A stretch of 64,000 bases of DNA from Streptomyces sp. NRRL F-5122 (GCF_001507435.1 NZ_LMWH01000128.1:62001-126000), one strand, 5' to 3'. Positions 43,300 through 52,606 are shown, counted from the stretch's first letter. Notes: generated by a model from the letters alone, not told the origin. Translations and numbers: made by a program.

Positions 43300-45360
43300 T
43301 CACGACGAGGGGCTCGCCGACGGCTTCGCCCCCTTCTTCAGGAAGCCCATGTCCTCGTAGATCGGGGTCTGGAAGCCGAACGCACCGGCGTTGGCCAGGT
43401 TCGCGCGGGTCGCCATGAGCTGGGGGCGCTGATAGAGGGGGATCGACCCGGCGGCGGCCCAGATGCGGGCGTCCGCCTTGCGCACCAGGTTCCGCTCGTC
43501 CGACTCGTCCAGCGTGACCATCGCCTCGTCGAAGAGCTGGTCCACCTGGTCGGTGCCCACCCGCGTGTAGTTCTGCTCGATGGTGAGCGAGCCGTCGGCG
43601 GCGGGTACCGGCTTGGCGTAGATCGGCCGGGCGTCGGTCGCGGGGAACGCGGACGCGGGCCATGAGTACAGCGCCAGGTCGTAGTCCCCGGACGCGATGT
43701 GGTCCTTGAAGTAGCTGTCGTCCGGCACCTTGGTGATCGCCACACGGATGCCGACCTTCTCCAGCATGCTCGCGATACGGTCGCCGACCGTCCGCAGGCT
43801 CTGGGAGCCCGCCCCGGACGGCAGCACGAACCGCAGCTCCAGGGCCTTGCCGTCCTTGGCGAACGTCTTGATCGCGCCGCCGGCCGGAGCGGCGGTGCCC
43901 TCGGGCGCGTACGCCCCCGGCATTCCGCCCTGCTTCTTCGGATGGTCCCCGGGGTCCTTGCCCGGGTACCCCTTGCCGTCGTCCGCGGCGGTCCCGGCCG
44001 GACGGTCCGCGTTCTTGTTCTGGCTCGCCCCGGCGGCCTTGCTGGGCTCTGCCGAGCCGGTCGCCTTCGTGGGCTCCGCCGAGCGGGCAGCCTTCGTGGG
44101 CTCGGCCGAGGCCTGCGGCTTCTTGGCCTCGGTTCCGGCCGTCTTCTTCTCCTTGACGGGCCCGCCGGACACCCAGCCCGCCTCGCTCAGCAGCGCCTTG
44201 GCCTGCTTGGTGTCCTGGCCGCCCAGGGCTCCGCTGTTGTCGGCGTACGCGTCCTGCCCCGAGAGGGCGAGGTGGCTGCCGACCGGCACGGCGGGCAGCC
44301 CGAGCGGCTTGAGGACCAGTCCGGCCAGCTCGGTGCGGTTGATGGCGCGGGCCACGGCCCGCCGCACGCGCTCGTCGGAGAGCGGCCCCCGGGATCCGTT
44401 CAGGGCCAGCTGGGTGTAGGCGGGTTCCAGGGACTTGCGGACCACATAGCGCTGGTCGCCCGCGGCAGAGCCCTGTGCGGAGCTGCCTGCGGCCTTGATC
44501 CGGCCGGCCTCCTCCGGGTCGACGTCGGCGATGTCGACCTTCCCTGCGGCGACCGCGTCGGACCGCTTGTCGCGCGGGACGGCCACGAGGACGATCCCGG
44601 ACAGCTTGGCGGGGTTGCCCCACCACCGCGGATTGCGGCTGAGGGTGATCTCGCCCGCCTTCTGGTCGACCTTCTGAAGGGCGAACGGGCCGGCGGTGAC
44701 CTTCAGCGTCCTCCTCGCCCCGTCGTTGAAGCCGCTCGGGGTACCCATGACGTCCTTCGGGTACAGCGGCGAGAACAGGGACTTCCAGTCGGCGTAGGCC
44801 TTGCTGAAGGTGACCTTGACCTCGAGGTTGTTCGCGCCCCGCTCGACCTTCTCGATGCGGTCGTAACCCGCGTTGCGGGCGGTCCAGTACGCGCTGTCCT
44901 TCCCCGAGAGGGCACGCCACTGGGCGGCGAAGTCGTCGGCACCGATCTCCCGGCCGTCGCTCCAGACGGCCTGCTGCTTGAGGCGGTAGACCACCACCTG
45001 CTTGGGCTCGGTTGACACCACCTTGGCGGACTCGAGGAAGTCCGGGTTGCGCTGGGGGCGGCCGTTCGCGTCGAGGCGGAACATCGAGGGCAGCACGGCC
45101 CCGGCGACACGGGCGGTCGCGGGGCCGGCGTCCGCCTGGAAGGCGTTGAGCGTGGCGGGTACCGAGTCGACGGCCCAGCGCAGCACGCCACCGTCCGAGA
45201 CGAGCGAGCGGGAGGCCGGGGCGATGTCCTGCGCGGCGACCGGCTTGCTCTTCTCCTCGTCCGAGCTGCACCCGGCGAGCACGGACACCGCGAGGGCCCC
45301 CGCGGTGAGGAATGCGGCCGAGCGCAGCACCGCGCGCAGTCCGACGACATCGTGGGACAT
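43300..45360 (-). CDS. SBP family 5 lipoprotein, LpqW-like
   Basis: 686 residues. Signal peptide with lipobox VSVLAGC, then an SBP_bac_5 fold (VKVTFSKAYADWKSLFSPLYP; ALRGQDAYADNSGALGGQ-type region). Adjacent to typA and lacking permease or ATPase partners, exactly the context of lpqW in mycobacteria, where the protein is not a transporter component but regulates the flux of phosphatidylinositol-mannoside and lipoarabinomannan synthesis. Residues about 400-493 are a low-complexity insertion with repeats of SAEPTKA (rich in Ala, Lys, Glu, Pro, Gly) interrupting the second lobe. ATG at 45360 has GGAGG at eight bases. Confidence 0.82.
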   Translation of the reverse strand: MSHDVVGLRAVLRSAAFLTAGALAVSVLAGCSSDEEKSKPVAAQDIAPASRSLVSDGGVLRWAVDSVPATLNAFQADAGPATARVAGAVLPSMFRLDANGRPQRNPDFLESAKVVSTEPKQVVVYRLKQQAVWSDGREIGADDFAAQWRALSGKDSAYWTARNAGYDRIEKVERGANNLEVKVTFSKAYADWKSLFSPLYPKDVMGTPSGFNDGARRTLKVTAGPFALQKVDQKAGEITLSRNPRWWGNPAKLSGIVLVAVPRDKRSDAVAAGKVDIADVDPEEAGRIKAAGSSAQGSAAGDQRYVVRKSLEPAYTQLALNGSRGPLSDERVRRAVARAINRTELAGLVLKPLGLPAVPVGSHLALSGQDAYADNSGALGGQDTKQAKALLSEAGWVSGGPVKEKKTAGTEAKKPQASAEPTKAARSAEPTKATGSAEPSKAAGASQNKNADRPAGTAADDGKGYPGKDPGDHPKKQGGMPGAYAPEGTAAPAGGAIKTFAKDGKALELRFVLPSGAGSQSLRTVGDRIASMLEKVGIRVAITKVPDDSYFKDHIASGDYDLALYSWPASAFPATDARPIYAKPVPAADGSLTIEQNYTRVGTDQVDQLFDEAMVTLDESDERNLVRKADARIWAAAGSIPLYQRPQLMATRANLANAGAFGFQTPIYEDMGFLKKGAKPSASPSS

Positions 45361-45424
45361 CACGTCCACCTCCGGGAGCCGCTCGCCCGATGAGCGGGGT
45401 TATGATCCGGTTTGGGGTATTTGG

Positions 45425-45436
45425 ATCTGATCAGAT
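45425..45436. promoter_or_regulatory. 12-bp perfect palindrome upstream of LpqW-like gene
   Basis: ATCTGATCAGAT is self-complementary and sits in an AT-rich island about 65 nt upstream of the LpqW-like start. Candidate operator. The remainder of 45361-45750 has no gene; it must also contain the promoter of the small hypothetical/sdh genes. Confidence 0.4.
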
Positions 45437-45750
45437 GTTATGGACCCACTGAAGAGGACGGAGTTGAGGGCCGTGCGGCGACACGACGACGTGGGCCGGG
45501 AAGGTCACCCGACTGGCTCACACACACACGGAGGCCGGATCCCCGGGCCCGGGCCCCGCGCCTTCCCCGAAAGGCCGTGCCCCTTCCGGCCCCCGACGGG
45601 CCGGCGATTCGAATTTGCACTCGTACACGGCGACACGCCGGTGCCAATCACTGCACGTCCCTTCACACCGGCCGGTGTGACGCGCGACACTCGCAGGCGC
45701 ACGCGCGTTGCCACCCTGGTCCCCAGGACCCGTGGAAGCGAGGTCACGTC

Positions 45751-46041
45751 ATGTCCGTGCACGACGAACTGACATCCGTCCAGCGCTGCCTCGACGAGCT
45801 CTGCCGGTCGGTGGGTCGGCTGGAGCAACAGATCGGCGGTGGTGGGCTCGACATACGCCGTGTCCGCACCGACACCGACCATCTGCGCGAGAGCGTGGCA
45901 CTGCTGCGCGAGACGGCCTCCACCGCTGCCTCGACCCGGCGGCCCGATCTCGTCACCATCCCTGACACGCCGTACGACAGCACGCTGTGGACGGACTCCG
46001 ACGACGAGGGTCTCGGCGCCCGTGACCGGCACGCCCCCTGA
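45751..46041 (+). CDS. Hypothetical protein upstream of sdh operon
   Basis: 96 residues, acidic. The first half is an amphipathic helix with coiled-coil character (VHDELTSVQRCLDELCRSVGRLEQQI and RTDTDHLRESVALLRETAS); the end is an acidic, probably disordered tail (TPYDSTLWTDSDDEGLG). No known domain. ATG at 45751 chosen by the coding pattern; weak ribosome site (AGCGAGG). It lies 64 nt before the succinate dehydrogenase anchor gene in the same direction, so co-transcription and a small accessory role are possible. Confidence 0.6.
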   Translation: MSVHDELTSVQRCLDELCRSVGRLEQQIGGGGLDIRRVRTDTDHLRESVALLRETASTAASTRRPDLVTIPDTPYDSTLWTDSDDEGLGARDRHAP

Positions 46042-46105
46042 GCCGGTGCGGAACCCCGTCCCGACGGAGTAGGCGAGCCGAGCCCCCGACAGAGGAGAAG
46101 GTGCG

Positions 46106-46939
46106 TTGGCCACTGATACGGAACCCCCCGGCACGGAAGACCATCCACTCGGCGGCGTGCGGACCGGGACGCGCGCCGCGATCACCGCCCCGCATCTGCG
46201 CACCGACCGCTGGTGGCTGGCACCGGCCGCCACCGCGGCCGGGCTGCTGGCCTTCGTCGTGTACTCGACCTGGCGCGCCTTCGCCGATGCGGACTACTAC
46301 GCGGCGCCGTACGTCTCGCCGTTCTACTCCCCGTGTCTGGCGGAGCGGTGCCGGACCATGCACGCGGGCCCCAACGCCGATCTCTTCGGCAGCTGGTGGG
46401 GCATCTCGCCGGCGATCATCATCCTGATCTTCCCGCTCGGCTTCCGGCTGACCTGCTACTACTACCGCAAGGCCTACTACCGCGGCTTCTGGCTGTCGCC
46501 CCCGGCCTGCGCGGTGGCGGAACCGCATCGCACGTACAGCGGTGAGACCCGCTTCCCGCTCATCCTGCAGAACATCCACCGGTACTTCTTCTACGCGGCA
46601 CTCCTCGTGGCGGGTGTGCTCACGTACGACACCGTGCTCGCCTTCCGCGACGAGCACTACCGCTGGGGCCACATGGGGCTCGGCACCCTGGTCTTCCTGG
46701 TGAACATCGTGCTGATCTGGGCCTACACCCTCTCCTGCCACTCCTGCCGGCACATCGTCGGCGGCAAGCTCAAGCACTTCTCCAAGCATCCGGTGCGCTA
46801 CGGGGCCTGGCAGTTCGTCAGTCGGCTGAACGGCCGGCACATGCTCCTCGCATGGGCGTCCCTGGTCAGCGTGGCACTCGCCGACTTCTACGTGTACCTG
46901 GTGGCGTCCGGCGCCTTCGACGATCCGAGGTTCTTCTGA
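46106..46939 (+). CDS. sdhC: Succinate dehydrogenase cytochrome b-type membrane anchor
   Basis: 277 residues with five membrane helices (WWLAPAATAAGLLAFVVY; ISPAIIILIFPLGFRL; YFFYAALLVAGVLTYDTVLA; LGTLVFLVNIVLIWAY; LLAWASLVSVALADFYVYLV). Conserved histidines (LILQNIHRYFFY, CHSCRHIVGG) are plausible haem ligands. Large single-subunit anchors of this type replace separate SdhC and SdhD in actinobacterial Sdh1 enzymes (Rv0247c-Rv0249c of M. tuberculosis). It binds the SdhA-SdhB head to the membrane and passes electrons to menaquinone. Start is TTG at 46106 behind AGAGGAGAAGG. Its stop shares one base with the sdhA start. Confidence 0.85.
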   Translation: MATDTEPPGTEDHPLGGVRTGTRAAITAPHLRTDRWWLAPAATAAGLLAFVVYSTWRAFADADYYAAPYVSPFYSPCLAERCRTMHAGPNADLFGSWWGISPAIIILIFPLGFRLTCYYYRKAYYRGFWLSPPACAVAEPHRTYSGETRFPLILQNIHRYFFYAALLVAGVLTYDTVLAFRDEHYRWGHMGLGTLVFLVNIVLIWAYTLSCHSCRHIVGGKLKHFSKHPVRYGAWQFVSRLNGRHMLLAWASLVSVALADFYVYLVASGAFDDPRFF

Positions 46940-48888
46940 TGTCCGTGGTCGACCGGCAGGAGTGGGACGTGATCGTGGTCGGCGCGGGCGGCGCCGGCCT
47001 CAGGGCCGCCATCGAGGCCCGTGAGCGGGGCGCCCGTACCGCCGTGATCTGCAAGTCGCTGTTCGGCAAGGCGCACACGGTGATGGCGGAGGGCGGCATC
47101 GCGGCGTCGATGGGCAACGCCAACCCGCACGACAACTGGCAGGTGCACTTCCGCGACACCATGCGCGGCGGGAAGTTCCTCAACCAGTGGCGGATGGCCG
47201 AACTGCACGCGCGGGAGGCACCCGACCGGGTCTGGGAGCTGGAGACCTGGGGCGCCCTCTTCGACCGCACGAAGGACGGGCGCATCTCGCAGCGCAACTT
47301 CGGCGGCCACGAGTACCCGCGTCTCGCGCACGTCGGCGACCGTACGGGCCTGGAGCTCATCCGCACACTCCAGCAGAAGATCGTGGCGCTCCAGCAGGAG
47401 GACGAGAAGGAGACCGGGGACTACGAGTCCCGGCTGAAGGTCTTCCAGGAGTGCACGGTCACCAGGATCCTCAAGGACGGGGACCGGGTGTCGGGCGTCT
47501 TCGCGTACGAGCGCGAGTCGGGCCGCTTCTTCGTCCTGGAGGCGCCCGCCGTCGTCATCGCGACGGGCGGCATCGGCAAGTCCTTCAAGGTGACGTCGAA
47601 CTCGTGGGAGTACACCGGGGACGGGCACGCGCTGGCGCTGCTCGCCGGGGCCCCGCTGCTGAACATGGAGTTCGTGCAGTTCCATCCCACGGGCATGGTC
47701 TGGCCGCCTTCGGTGAAGGGGATCCTCGTCACCGAGTCGGTGCGCGGCGACGGCGGAGTCCTGAGGAACTCCGAGGGCAAGCGGTTCATGTTCGACTACA
47801 TCCCCGACGTCTTCAAGGAGAAGTACGCGGAGACGGAGGAGGAGGGCGACCGCTGGTACGAGGACCCGGACAACAACCGGCGTCCGCCCGAGCTGCTCCC
47901 CCGTGACGAGGTCGCGCGCGCCATCAACGCCGAGGTGAAGGCGGGCCGCGGCTCCCCGCACGGCGGAGTCTTCCTCGACGTCTCGACCCGCATGCCCGCC
48001 GAGGTCATCCGGCGCCGGCTGCCGTCCATGTACCACCAGTTCAAGGAACTGGCCGACGTCGACATCACCGCCGAGGCGATGGAGGTCGGCCCGACCTGCC
48101 ACTACGTGATGGGCGGTGTCGCCGTCGACTCGGACACTGCCGCGGCCCGCGGGGTCCCGGGCCTGTACGCCGCCGGAGAAGTGGCAGGCGGCATGCACGG
48201 CTCCAACCGGCTGGGCGGCAACTCGCTCTCCGACCTCCTGGTGTTCGGGCGGCGCGCGGGCCTGCACGCGGCCCAGTACGCGACAGGGCCGACGGCGCGC
48301 CCCACGGTGGACGACGTCCAGGTGGACACGGCGGCGGCGGAGGCCCTGCGCCCGTTCTCGGCCGAGGGACCGGTGCCCGGCGAGGACATCGAGGAGCGGA
48401 GCCGCCCGCCGGAGAACCCCTACACCCTCCACCAGGAGCTCCAGCAGACCATGAACGACCTGGTGGGCATCATCCGCCGCGAGTCGGAGATGCAGCAGGC
48501 GTTGAAGAAGCTGGCGGAGCTGCGGGTGCGGGCGCGCAGGGCGGGCGTCGAGGGGCACCGGCAGTTCAATCCGGGCTGGCACCTCGCCCTGGACCTGCGG
48601 AACATGCTGCTGGTCAGCGAGTGCGTGGCGCGGGCCGCTCTGGAGCGCACGGAGTCGCGCGGCGGCCACACGCGTGAGGACTACCCCGCGATGGAACGCG
48701 CCTGGCGCCGCCTCAATCTGCTGTGCGCGCTCACCGATCCCACCGGCGGGCTGGCGGCGACCGACCCGGTCCGCGGCCAGATCACCCTCACCTCGGAGAC
48801 CACCGAACCCATCCGCCCCGATCTGCTCGCCCTTTTCGAGAAGGAGGAGCTGGTCAAGTACCTCGCCGAAGAGGAGCTGTACGAGTGA
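46939..48888 (+). CDS. sdhA: Succinate dehydrogenase flavoprotein subunit
   Basis: 649 residues. FAD-binding GAGGAGL at 15-21; the covalent-FAD histidine is probably His46 (FGKAHTVMAEGG). Active-site segments FVQFHPTGM, HYVMGGV (substrate Arg/His region), GLYAAGEVAGGMHGSNRLGGN. Oxidises succinate to fumarate, electrons go to SdhB. Longer than the E. coli SdhA by about 60 residues, mostly in the C-terminal region, as in the Sdh1-type of mycobacteria. Start overlaps sdhC by one base; stop overlaps the sdhB GTG (GTGA). Confidence 0.94.
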   Translation: MSVVDRQEWDVIVVGAGGAGLRAAIEARERGARTAVICKSLFGKAHTVMAEGGIAASMGNANPHDNWQVHFRDTMRGGKFLNQWRMAELHAREAPDRVWELETWGALFDRTKDGRISQRNFGGHEYPRLAHVGDRTGLELIRTLQQKIVALQQEDEKETGDYESRLKVFQECTVTRILKDGDRVSGVFAYERESGRFFVLEAPAVVIATGGIGKSFKVTSNSWEYTGDGHALALLAGAPLLNMEFVQFHPTGMVWPPSVKGILVTESVRGDGGVLRNSEGKRFMFDYIPDVFKEKYAETEEEGDRWYEDPDNNRRPPELLPRDEVARAINAEVKAGRGSPHGGVFLDVSTRMPAEVIRRRLPSMYHQFKELADVDITAEAMEVGPTCHYVMGGVAVDSDTAAARGVPGLYAAGEVAGGMHGSNRLGGNSLSDLLVFGRRAGLHAAQYATGPTARPTVDDVQVDTAAAEALRPFSAEGPVPGEDIEERSRPPENPYTLHQELQQTMNDLVGIIRRESEMQQALKKLAELRVRARRAGVEGHRQFNPGWHLALDLRNMLLVSECVARAALERTESRGGHTREDYPAMERAWRRLNLLCALTDPTGGLAATDPVRGQITLTSETTEPIRPDLLALFEKEELVKYLAEEELYE

Positions 48889-49655
48889 GCAGCTACAAGG
48901 CCCGTTTCAAGGTGTGGCGGGGCGATGTGCAGGGCGGCGACCTGGAGGACTTCAAGGTCGAGGTCAACGACGGTGAGGTGGTGCTGGACATCATCCACCG
49001 CCTGCAGGCCACCCAGACGCCGGACCTCGCCGTGCGCTGGAACTGCAAGGCCGGCAAGTGCGGTTCGTGTTCGGCGGAGATCAACGGACGGCCGCGGCTG
49101 ATGTGCATGACGCGGATGTCGGTGTTCGACCGGGACGAGACGATCACGGTGACGCCGCTGCGGGCCTTCCCGGTGATTCGCGACCTGGTGACGGACGTGG
49201 GCTTCAACTACCGCAAGGCGCGCGAGATCCCGTCCTTCGTGCCGCCCGCCGACCTCGGTCCCGGCGAGTACCGCATGATGCAGGAGGACGTGGAACGCTC
49301 CCAGGAGTTCCGCAAGTGCATCGAGTGCTTCCTGTGCCAGGACACCTGCCATGTGGTGCGCGACCACGAGGAGAACAAGCAGGTCTTCGCGGGCCCGCGG
49401 TTCCTGATGCGGATGGCCGAACTGGACATGCACCCGCTCGACGCGGCCGACGACACGGGCCTGGACCGCAAACGCGCCGCCCAGGACGCACACGGTCTCG
49501 GCTACTGCAACATCACCAAGTGCTGCACGGAGGTCTGCCCCGAGGGCATCCACATCACGGACAACGCCCTGATCCCGCTGAAGGAACGCGCGGTGGACCG
49601 CAAGTACGACCCGCTGGTCTGGCTGGGGTCGAAGATCAGGAGGCGGTCCTCGTAA
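48885..49655 (+). CDS. sdhB: Succinate dehydrogenase iron-sulphur subunit
   Basis: 256 residues. [2Fe-2S] ligands Cys54, 59, 62 and 74 (CKAGKCGSC...C); the C-terminal ferredoxin domain has ECFLCQDTC and NITKCCTEVCPEG for the [4Fe-4S] and [3Fe-4S] clusters. GTG start overlaps sdhA. Last gene of the sdh operon; a hairpin follows two bases after the stop. Confidence 0.94.
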   Translation: MSSYKARFKVWRGDVQGGDLEDFKVEVNDGEVVLDIIHRLQATQTPDLAVRWNCKAGKCGSCSAEINGRPRLMCMTRMSVFDRDETITVTPLRAFPVIRDLVTDVGFNYRKAREIPSFVPPADLGPGEYRMMQEDVERSQEFRKCIECFLCQDTCHVVRDHEENKQVFAGPRFLMRMAELDMHPLDAADDTGLDRKRAAQDAHGLGYCNITKCCTEVCPEGIHITDNALIPLKERAVDRKYDPLVWLGSKIRRRSS

Positions 49656-49656
49656 C

Positions 49657-49695
49657 GGTCGTCGGGGGGTGCGGGCCCGTGACCTCGACGACCGT
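49657..49695. terminator. Hairpin at end of sdh operon
   Basis: CGGTCGTCG (49657-49665) and CGACGACCG (49687-49695) form a perfect 9-bp stem between the convergent sdhB and phosphotransferase genes. Confidence 0.6.
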
Positions 49696-49703
49696 GCGGG
49701 CCG

Positions 49704-50738
49704 TCACGGATCCGAGGGCCGCGGTCGGCGGACGCCGATGCCCGGTGGTCGGTCCTCCAGGCTCTCCAGCACCCGCTGGAGGTTGTACTCGGCGATCGCC
49801 CGCATCGGCTCCCGGTCCTCGAAGTCACCCTCCAGGAGGCGCAGCGGGCCCGCCACGAGCGAAAGGTGCATGGCCGACCGGTACAGCCGCAGCCGGTCCT
49901 CGTCCAGGTCACGGGGCTTCAGGTGGGCGTGGCGCGGGCCGAGGCGAAGCTCCAGGAACACATGCTCCCACTCGACGTCGAAGTACATGAGGCCTTCGAT
50001 GTCGATCAGCACCGGCCGGCCTTCCCCGTCCACCAGGACGTGGTCCGGGCCGAGCTCGCCGTGGACGAGGCAGTGGCGGGCGCGCGGGCGGACGGCCGCG
50101 GCGAGCGCGTGCACCCGGTCCCTGAGCCGTTCCCGTACCGCCGCGACACGGGGCTCACGGTCCGCGGTCTCCTCGATGTGCCGCAGCGCGCGGTCCCGTA
50201 CGACCGCCTCGCACGAACCGCCGTACGCGCTGCCGCCGCGGTCGACGACGGCGACCTTGCCGAAGGCGGGAGCGATGTGGCCGCGCATCGCGTGCAGCGC
50301 TCGGGCGAGCTCCGCCAGCGTGGCCGCCGCCGCATTCGGGTCGTGCTCCAGCAGTTCCTCCAGGCTGCCACCGGGCACGTCCTCGACGACCGCCGCGTCG
50401 GCCGGGAGATGCGTACGGGTGGGGTCGGCGAGCAGCAGGCGGGGCGTGCGGACGCCCACGGCCGTCAGCCGCTCGTACGACGCGGTGAACAGGTCGAGGC
50501 CCGAGGCATGCGAAAAGGGGTCGCGGGGGTCGGCGGGCTGCTCGTCCCAGTAGTCCTCGTCCGGTGACCAGACGTAGGCGACCGCGGTGGAGCCGTCGTC
50601 GAGGGCGAGACGGTAGACGCCCTTCTTGCTGCCGCCGCGCAGTCGGCGCACCCCGGTGAGGACACGGGTGCGGCCGAGCGCCGCTCGGGCGAGGGGGGCC
50701 AGGTCGTCGCGGGTGAGGGCGCTGCGGGCGGCCGTCAT
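49704..50738 (-). CDS. APH-type phosphotransferase family protein
   Basis: 344 residues, kinase-like fold. The nucleotide-binding part has LRGGSKKGVYRLALDDGSTAV, and the catalytic loop reads HGELGPDHVLVDGEG followed by VLIDIEGLMYFDVEWEH. In most aminoglycoside phosphotransferases the loop is HGD; an HGE-L-G-P-D-H form is known from viomycin-phosphotransferase-like proteins. A small-molecule or antibiotic kinase is possible, but no resistance can be claimed. ATG at 50738 marks the beginning of the conserved region; upstream frame to 50840 lacks coding character. Confidence 0.78.
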   Translation of the reverse strand: MTAARSALTRDDLAPLARAALGRTRVLTGVRRLRGGSKKGVYRLALDDGSTAVAYVWSPDEDYWDEQPADPRDPFSHASGLDLFTASYERLTAVGVRTPRLLLADPTRTHLPADAAVVEDVPGGSLEELLEHDPNAAAATLAELARALHAMRGHIAPAFGKVAVVDRGGSAYGGSCEAVVRDRALRHIEETADREPRVAAVRERLRDRVHALAAAVRPRARHCLVHGELGPDHVLVDGEGRPVLIDIEGLMYFDVEWEHVFLELRLGPRHAHLKPRDLDEDRLRLYRSAMHLSLVAGPLRLLEGDFEDREPMRAIAEYNLQRVLESLEDRPPGIGVRRPRPSDP

Positions 50739-50946
50739 GCGGACGCGCCGACGACGCCGGGGTGGACCAGGACCGCCGGGACGGCGCCCTGCGGCATGAC
50801 GTGCGGCATCAAGCCCCCCGTGAGGTTTTCTCCGGATCATGGCACCGACGCGTCACGGAGGGCCACATCCTTTCCGGGGGTTCGTGCCTGCCACATCGGG
50901 CGCATCCCGCTCGCGGTGCCGCGCCATGGGCCATACGCTCCGAACT

Positions 50947-52602
50947 GTGACGCCGACCCACCGTCGACGCCGGCCGTGCAGGGCCGCCGCGTACCGCGCC
51001 GTGCGGAGGGCGCCGGTCGTGTGTGCGACGGTGCTGGTGCCGGTGGTCGTGGTCGCGGTGACCGGGATCGTACGGAACCCCACCTCGGACGCCGACCTGG
51101 TGCTCCCGCTGGTCGCCGTGGTCGCCGCCGTCGCCGTGGCGGCGTACGCGTCGATACGGCGCATACGCCGTACGGCGACCCGCACGACACCGGGCACGGG
51201 TGCGGCCGCCGTCGTGCCGCTGGACGAACTCGACCGCCGGGCACAGCGGTTGCTGGTCCTGACCGACGACTGCGTACGCACCAGCGGGGAGGAACTCGCG
51301 GCGGCCGAGGCCCTGTCGGGGAGTGAGGCGGTGCGTCCGTCCGCCGAGGCGCTGGAGTTCGCCGCGGCGGAACTGGCCCACGCCTTCCTGGTGCGGCAGC
51401 GGCTCGACGACGGGGAGGGCCGCACGCGGGTGCTGCTGGAGGAGATCCTCGCGCGGTGCGAGGCGGCCGGGCTGCGGCTGGACGCGGCGGCCGCCGGATT
51501 CGACCAGATACGCGCGCTGGAACGCACGGCGCCCCAGGCGCTGGAGCACACCGAGACACGCTTCCGGGAGCTGAGGGCACGGGTCGCGGAGGCGGACGGC
51601 ACGCTGGCCGGGCTGCGCGAGCGATATGCGCTCACCGCGTATCTCCCGGTCGCGGGCCACAACGAGGAGGCGAAGGACCGGCTCGTCCTCGCCACGGCCT
51701 GCCTCAACCGGACCCGCCAGGCCCTGGACGGGGGCGGGACGGAGGACGCGGTGGCCGCCCTGCGCGCGGCCGAGGCTGCCGTCGACCAGGCGGTGCTGCT
51801 CCTCGACGGTGTCACCCGGCACGCTGCGGACCTGAGCGCCGCCGCGCGAGAGCTGCCCGCCGCTGCGACCGCCGCGGAGGCCGATCTGGCGGAGGCCCGC
51901 GCAGAACCGGACACCGGGACGGCCCGAGCCGATCTGCACGGCCGGATCTCGCACGGGGAGTCGGTGGTGGCGGCGGTGCGGGAGGAGGCAGACGGCGAGG
52001 GATCGGGCCCGACGGGCGAGCGGGACGCCCGTGAGCATGACCCGCTCGACGCCCTGCGCCGGATCGAGCAGGTGGCGACCGGGCTGGACCGGGCACTGCA
52101 CCGGGTGCCGGACGGGTCGCGCGCGCTTGCGCGGCTCCAGCGGGCCCTGCTCGTCGCCCGCGCCGCCGTCCGTGCCGCGTCGGACCATGTGACGACCCAT
52201 CGCGGTGCCGTCCACTGCGAGGCGCGGACACGGCTCGCCGAGGCGGAGCGGCGGCTGCACGCGGCCGAGAACACCGAGACGCCCCCCGTCCTCGCGCCCG
52301 CCGACGCCCTCGCCGACGCCCGCGAGGCCGATGCGCTCGCCCGGCGGGCCCGGCAGCTCGCGGAGCGCGACGTGCGGGCCCACGGGACTCCGTACGGGGA
52401 GGGACTGTGGACGGGCGGCGCCGTGCTCGGCGGCATCCTGCTCGACGCTCCCCACCGGACCGCCGAGCGACCGGGCCACCCGGGCGACGGCGGTCCCGCG
52501 AGCTACGGCGGACCGGGCACACGGGGGCGGCGCGACGGGGGTGAACTGTTCCGGCCGGCACCACCGCAGAGCCCGCTCCCGGACGAGACGAGAGCGCCCT
52601 AG
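50947..52602 (+). CDS. Helical membrane protein, unknown function
   Basis: 551 residues. Two membrane helices near the N-terminus (APVVCATVLVPVVVVAVTGI and LVLPLVAVVAAVAVAAYASI), then about 450 residues of Ala/Glu/Arg/Leu-rich helix, with alternating acidic and basic faces suggesting coiled coils, and a Gly/Pro-rich tail. Related long helical Streptomyces proteins often carry an extracellular TPM domain before such a region; none is visible here, so it may be a shortened relative. Probable leaderless GTG at 50947: TACGCT ends seven bases before it and no ribosome site is seen. Confidence 0.7.
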   Translation: MTPTHRRRRPCRAAAYRAVRRAPVVCATVLVPVVVVAVTGIVRNPTSDADLVLPLVAVVAAVAVAAYASIRRIRRTATRTTPGTGAAAVVPLDELDRRAQRLLVLTDDCVRTSGEELAAAEALSGSEAVRPSAEALEFAAAELAHAFLVRQRLDDGEGRTRVLLEEILARCEAAGLRLDAAAAGFDQIRALERTAPQALEHTETRFRELRARVAEADGTLAGLRERYALTAYLPVAGHNEEAKDRLVLATACLNRTRQALDGGGTEDAVAALRAAEAAVDQAVLLLDGVTRHAADLSAAARELPAAATAAEADLAEARAEPDTGTARADLHGRISHGESVVAAVREEADGEGSGPTGERDAREHDPLDALRRIEQVATGLDRALHRVPDGSRALARLQRALLVARAAVRAASDHVTTHRGAVHCEARTRLAEAERRLHAAENTETPPVLAPADALADAREADALARRARQLAERDVRAHGTPYGEGLWTGGAVLGGILLDAPHRTAERPGHPGDGGPASYGGPGTRGRRDGGELFRPAPPQSPLPDETRAP

Positions 52603-52606
52603 CTGT

